Source: Demequina aurantiaca (GTDB lineage Bacteria; Actinomycetota; Actinomycetes; Actinomycetales; Demequinaceae). From it: 64,000 nt of DNA. The translations under genes and the position numbers were made by a program. Positions 60,553-64,000 of the stretch are shown piece by piece (the stretch's first letter is position 1; every line of letters begins with the position of its first letter). The notes under the pieces were generated by a model. The model did not search any database. It worked only from the letters and a program-made list of their open reading frames with translations, and was not told the origin of the DNA. The DNA is taken from positions 531,591 to 595,590 of the forward strand of contig NZ_BBRF01000001.1 in the NCBI RefSeq assembly GCF_000975135.1, read 5' to 3'.

Positions 60553-62826
60553 ATGAAGTTCACCGACGGTTACTGGCACCTACGACCAGGAGTCACCGCC
60601 ACCTACGCGCAAGAGGCCTTCGATATCACCGAGGTCGAGGACTCGCTCGTGGTGCACGCACCCGGCCGCCAGATCCTGCAACGGGGCAACGTGCTCAATC
60701 AGCCGATGCTCACCGTCACCTTGAGCTCTCCTCTCGAGGGCGTAGTACGGGTTCGCATCGAACACCACAAGGGCGCCCACCGCTCCCCCGGCTTCGCAAT
60801 TAACGAGACCGAAGGCGCGGCGAGCGTCACCGTGAACGATGCTGGGGGCAACCTGGTCACCGGTTCACTGACCGCTCACATCACCAAGGGTGCGCCGTGG
60901 GACCTGAGTTTCTCGCACGACGGCCGCCGCCTCACCGGCAGCGGGCACAAGTCCGTCGGACACATCGCCCTCACGGCCGATGCGCCCGTGACCGCAGAGC
61001 CCGCGGGAGTCGCTGGCTACACGGACAATGGGCTCGCACCGTCGCGCTCGTATATCCACGAGCAGCTCGACCTCGACGTGGGCGAGCTCGTCTACGGCCT
61101 GGGAGAGCGGTTCGGAGCGTTCGTCAAGAATGGCCAGACGGTCGACATCTGGAACGCAGACGGCGGGACCAGTTCCGAGCAGTCGTACAAGAACGTCCCG
61201 TTCTATCTCTCCTCCCGCGGCTATGGAGTCTTCGTCAACCAGCCCGAACACGTGTCGTTTGAGGTAGGTACGGAGATGGTGGAGCGTGTCCAGTTCTCGA
61301 CCGCCGGCGAGGCGCTCGAGTACTTCATCATCGACGGCCCCACTCCACGCGACGTCATCGATCGCTACACCAAGCTCACCGGCCGCCCACCCATGTTGCC
61401 CGCGTGGTCCTACGGCCTGTGGCTGTCCACGTCCTTCACCACGGACTACGACGAGGAGACGGTCAACTCGTTCGTGGACGGCATGCGCGAGCGAGACATC
61501 CCGCTCAGCGCGTTCCACTACGACTGCTTCTGGATGCGCGAATTCAACTGGACAGACTTGGTCTGGGACGAGCGCACCTTCCCGGATCCGGAGGGCATGC
61601 TGCAGCGCATGCACGACGAGAAGGACCTGCACGTCTGCGTGTGGATCAACCCGTACATCGCCCAGCGCTCGGTGTTGTTCGACGAGGCGATGGAGGCCGG
61701 CTACCTGGTCGAGCGCGCCGACGGCACCGTGTGGCAGTGGGACTGGTGGCAGGCGGGCATGGCGCTCGTCGATTTCACCAACCCGGATGCCACCGCATGG
61801 TTCCAAGACAAGCTTCGCGGCCTGCTACGCCAGGGGGTGGATGCCCTCAAGACCGACTTTGGCGAGCGCATCCCCACCGACGTCGTGTGGCACGACGGCT
61901 CCAGCCCTGCTGCCATGCACAACCTCTACACACAGCTCTACAACCAGGCGGTCTGGGATGTGCTGGTCGAGGAACGAGGCGAGGGCGAGGCGGTGCTGTT
62001 CTCTCGCTCGGCGACTGCCGGCGGCCAGACCATGCCCGTGCACTGGGGCGGCGACAACTCCTCGTCCTACGTGTCGATGGCGGAGACTCTGCGCGGAGGG
62101 CTCTCCCTCGCATCGTCCGGCTTTGGCTATTGGAGTCACGACATCGGCGGCTTCGAGGGCTTGCCCGACGCCGGAGTGTTCAAGCGTTGGGTCGCGTTCG
62201 GCCTGCTGTCCTCGCATTCACGCCTGCATGGCTCCACGTCCTACCGGGTGCCGTGGGCGTTCGACGACGAGGCGGTAGATGTCACGCGACAGTTCGCCCA
62301 ACTCAAAAACTCGCTCATGCCCTACCTCTACACAGCAGGAGCACATGCCGCGGCAAGTGGCGTCTCTGTCGCGCGTCCAATGTTCATGGAGTTCCCCGAT
62401 GACCCGGCCGTGGGCTACCTGGATCGTCAATACATGCTGGGCGACGACATTCTGGTCGCGCCCGTCATGACGGCTGATGGCACGGTGGACTTCTACCTGC
62501 CCACTGGGGTGTGGACCCACCTGCTGACCGGTGAGCTCGTGGGAGGTGGTCGCTGGGTACGCGAGACGCACGGCTACGACTCATTGCCGGTGTACGTGCG
62601 CCAGGGCGCCATCATTGCTCGGGGCGGTCGCGTGGACCGCCCCGACTACGACTTCCTCGACGGGCTGACGCTCGACGTCTACTCCGGTGGTGAGACCGTG
62701 GACAAGGACCTCGAGGTGGTGACGGCTGAGGGCCGTCGCGTCACGTACCGTGTGCGCGGTACTGGCGACGGCATCACTGCCACGTCGCCCGATGCAGGGG
62801 AGGTTTCGGTCCGCGTCGTTACCTAG
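60553..62826 (+). CDS. GH31 alpha-xylosidase (YicI-like)
   Basis: 757 residues, close to E. coli YicI in length. The nucleophile is Asp435 in LKTDFGERIP and the acid/base is Asp501 in WGGDNSSSY. The block DCFWMREFNWTDLVWDERTFPDPEGM is diagnostic of YicI-type alpha-xylosidases rather than alpha-glucosidases. It should release xylose from isoprimeverose or xyloglucan oligosaccharides in the cytosol, since there is no signal peptide. It is the last gene of the LacI-ABC operon, immediately after the permease stop. Confidence 0.92.
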   Translation: MKFTDGYWHLRPGVTATYAQEAFDITEVEDSLVVHAPGRQILQRGNVLNQPMLTVTLSSPLEGVVRVRIEHHKGAHRSPGFAINETEGAASVTVNDAGGNLVTGSLTAHITKGAPWDLSFSHDGRRLTGSGHKSVGHIALTADAPVTAEPAGVAGYTDNGLAPSRSYIHEQLDLDVGELVYGLGERFGAFVKNGQTVDIWNADGGTSSEQSYKNVPFYLSSRGYGVFVNQPEHVSFEVGTEMVERVQFSTAGEALEYFIIDGPTPRDVIDRYTKLTGRPPMLPAWSYGLWLSTSFTTDYDEETVNSFVDGMRERDIPLSAFHYDCFWMREFNWTDLVWDERTFPDPEGMLQRMHDEKDLHVCVWINPYIAQRSVLFDEAMEAGYLVERADGTVWQWDWWQAGMALVDFTNPDATAWFQDKLRGLLRQGVDALKTDFGERIPTDVVWHDGSSPAAMHNLYTQLYNQAVWDVLVEERGEGEAVLFSRSATAGGQTMPVHWGGDNSSSYVSMAETLRGGLSLASSGFGYWSHDIGGFEGLPDAGVFKRWVAFGLLSSHSRLHGSTSYRVPWAFDDEAVDVTRQFAQLKNSLMPYLYTAGAHAAASGVSVARPMFMEFPDDPAVGYLDRQYMLGDDILVAPVMTADGTVDFYLPTGVWTHLLTGELVGGGRWVRETHGYDSLPVYVRQGAIIARGGRVDRPDYDFLDGLTLDVYSGGETVDKDLEVVTAEGRRVTYRVRGTGDGITATSPDAGEVSVRVVT

Positions 62827-62865
62827 CCGTACCCGCGACCGAACGCAGCACTTGCTGCACCAGCG

Positions 62866-62897
62866 CGGCCCGACCTCACTCTCTTGGGGCCGGGCCG
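62866..62897 (+). terminator. Weak terminator-like hairpin after GH31
   Basis: 7-bp core CGGCCCG/CGGGCCG (62866-62872 with 62891-62897), 40 bp after the GH31 stop and without a T-tract. Low-confidence end of the operon. Confidence 0.45.
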
Positions 62898-63018
62898 TGC
62901 TTGCGTCCGGGCGCAATGATTCACGCATCCCTCACCCCATGTTCACCCGACGTTTGCCCTGCGTCGTTAGGTTCGGCCACACGACCTGTGCCTGGCAGTA
63001 CCGACAAAGGGGTAAACG

Positions 63019-64000
63019 ATGCGTGGTTCCAAGGCGGCTCTCGCCGCTGTCATGACGTTGACGATAGGAGCCGCGTCAGTCGCGGCGGGCACTCCTGCCC
63101 TGGCCGCCGCCGACGGCGAGTCAGCCCCTCCGGTAGTCATAACCGAGGTGGAGTCGAAGGCACCCGATGGCCCGGACTGGGTCGAGGTCTACAACCCCAC
63201 GCGCGAGGCCATCGCGCTGGACGGACTCGTTTTCAAGGACGACGATGACACTCACGCCTGGACCATTCCGGCGGGCACGAGCCTGGCGGCCGGCTCGTAC
63301 ATCGCGTTCGAAAAATCAGACGATGCTGCTGTTGGCTTTGATTTTGGGCTAGGCGGTGCCGACTCGGCACGGTTGTTCGCACAGGACGGCGAGACACTGA
63401 TTGACAGCTTCACCTGGGAATCCGAGGCGGCAACCACCTGGGGTCGCTGCCCCACGCCCGACAGCGACTTTGAACTGACCGCGGAGGCCACACCCGGCGC
63501 CGCCAACTCATGCGTGCCCAACAGCCCAGAACCCACACCTGTGACCGCGGCCGACGTCGTCGTGATCAGCGAGATTGAGTCCAGTTCGGAAGAAACCGCC
63601 GACTTCATCGAGCTCTACAACACGGGCGAGACCGCGGTGAGCCTCACGGGCCTCATCCTGAGTGACAATGACGACGCCCACACCTTCGCCGTCCCCGAGG
63701 ACGTCGACCTCGCCGCCGGTGCGTACCTCGCATTTCTCAACGATGACAGCGACGCAAGCCTCGGTTTTGGCCTAGGCGGCTCGGACAGCGCACGGCTCTT
63801 CGATACTGACGGCACCACGCTGATTGACAGCTTCGCCTGGGACGCTCACGCGGACACCACGTGGGGCCGCTGCCCCGTGCCGGCCATCGACAAAGATTTC
63901 GTGCTGACGGCCTCGGCAACCATGGGAGCGGCCAATGACTGCGCTACCACTGAACCGGAAAACTCCAGCATCATCGTGATCAACGAGGTCGAGTCCAACG
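63019..64000 (+). CDS. Secreted lamin-tail-domain protein, 3' end outside window
   Basis: Open from ATG 63019 (327 full codons) to the window edge. Signal peptide KAALAAVMTLTIGAASVAAGTPALAAA. Two full lamin tail domains follow, about residues 37-165 and 177-305: VVITEVESKAPDGPDWVEVYNPT...LIDSFTWESEAATTWGRCP and VVISEIESSSEETADFIELYNTG...LIDSFAWDAHADTTWGRCP. A third begins at 63967 (IIVINEVESN). Such arrays often precede a C-terminal nuclease or phosphatase domain in bacterial secreted proteins; that part is not visible. Confidence 0.9.
   Translation, partial: MRGSKAALAAVMTLTIGAASVAAGTPALAAADGESAPPVVITEVESKAPDGPDWVEVYNPTREAIALDGLVFKDDDDTHAWTIPAGTSLAAGSYIAFEKSDDAAVGFDFGLGGADSARLFAQDGETLIDSFTWESEAATTWGRCPTPDSDFELTAEATPGAANSCVPNSPEPTPVTAADVVVISEIESSSEETADFIELYNTGETAVSLTGLILSDNDDAHTFAVPEDVDLAAGAYLAFLNDDSDASLGFGLGGSDSARLFDTDGTTLIDSFAWDAHADTTWGRCPVPAIDKDFVLTASATMGAANDCATTEPENSSIIVINEVESN

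Noticed and set aside
61286-62402. Two long plus-strand frames inside the GH31 gene
   Set aside because: They are frame-shifted readings of the alpha-xylosidase; the real frame has both catalytic Asp residues.

Overview
The window is about 64 kb of dense, GC-rich, mostly single-copy chromosomal sequence. GTG starts, start-stop overlaps, a BldC regulator, a DUF3073 protein and DipZ next to a fasciclin lipoprotein all point to an actinobacterium. The many polysaccharide-related genes (GH3, GH6, GH31, sugar ABC importers) fit a Micrococcales-type saprotroph such as Cellulomonadaceae or Demequinaceae relatives. That placement is inference; no rRNA or other lineage marker is present. I see no prophage, insertion sequence or CRISPR array.

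Layout. 1-5.1 kb: the end of a formylglycine-generating enzyme, an alpha/beta hydrolase, kynureninase overlapping a PaaX-type regulator, then a VOC protein and a DUF1349 protein on the other strand. 5.2-9.7 kb: tRNA-Lys, a CotH-family lipoprotein, a quinone oxidoreductase, an unknown protein and a class A beta-lactamase-like lipoprotein. 9.8-12.7 kb: DipZ divergent from a fasciclin lipoprotein, with a 16-bp palindrome between them. 12.8-20.6 kb: LURP-one-like, VOC and aldo/keto reductase genes, then a minus-strand run (TetR, MFS transporter, NAD(P)-binding protein, siderophore reductase) divergent from a GH3 beta-glucosidase across a perfect TetR-type operator. 20.7-30.2 kb: three Pr6Pr membrane-protein paralogues spread among transporters (APC, CDF, BCCT), an esterase, a flavodoxin-like reductase and a beta-carbonic anhydrase.

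30.4-39.3 kb: an SDR, the Leloir genes galT-galK-galE, RidA, an ABC exporter, another SDR and a tandem pair of small zinc-protease-like proteins. 39.4-39.9 kb: tRNA-Glu, tRNA-Asp and tRNA-Phe. 40-46 kb: holin-like membrane protein, EamA transporter and Ogt, BldC, DUF3073, then purM-purF and a small membrane protein. 46.1-51.4 kb: an alpha-glucoside-type ABC importer, a GH6 cellulase and a sterol-carrier-like protein downstream of purL (51.5-53.8 kb). 54-63 kb: small unknown proteins and a rhodanese, then a complete LacI-ABC importer-GH31 alpha-xylosidase locus with two identical 14-bp operators. A lamin-tail-domain secreted protein runs off the right edge.

The genes suggest a cell that degrades plant polysaccharide outside (GH6), imports oligosaccharides through two binding-protein ABC systems, and cleaves them inside (GH3, GH31), with galactose entering through the Leloir genes.

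The most unusual signals are in the DNA rather than the proteins. First, a paired repeat occurs four times with its two halves always exactly 41 bp apart, twice overlapping a stop codon. Second, the word GCATCGGCC occurs 18 times on both strands, in two reading frames and in intergenic DNA, with a longer 16-bp form. Third, a three-way-junction fold lies between DUF3073 and purM.
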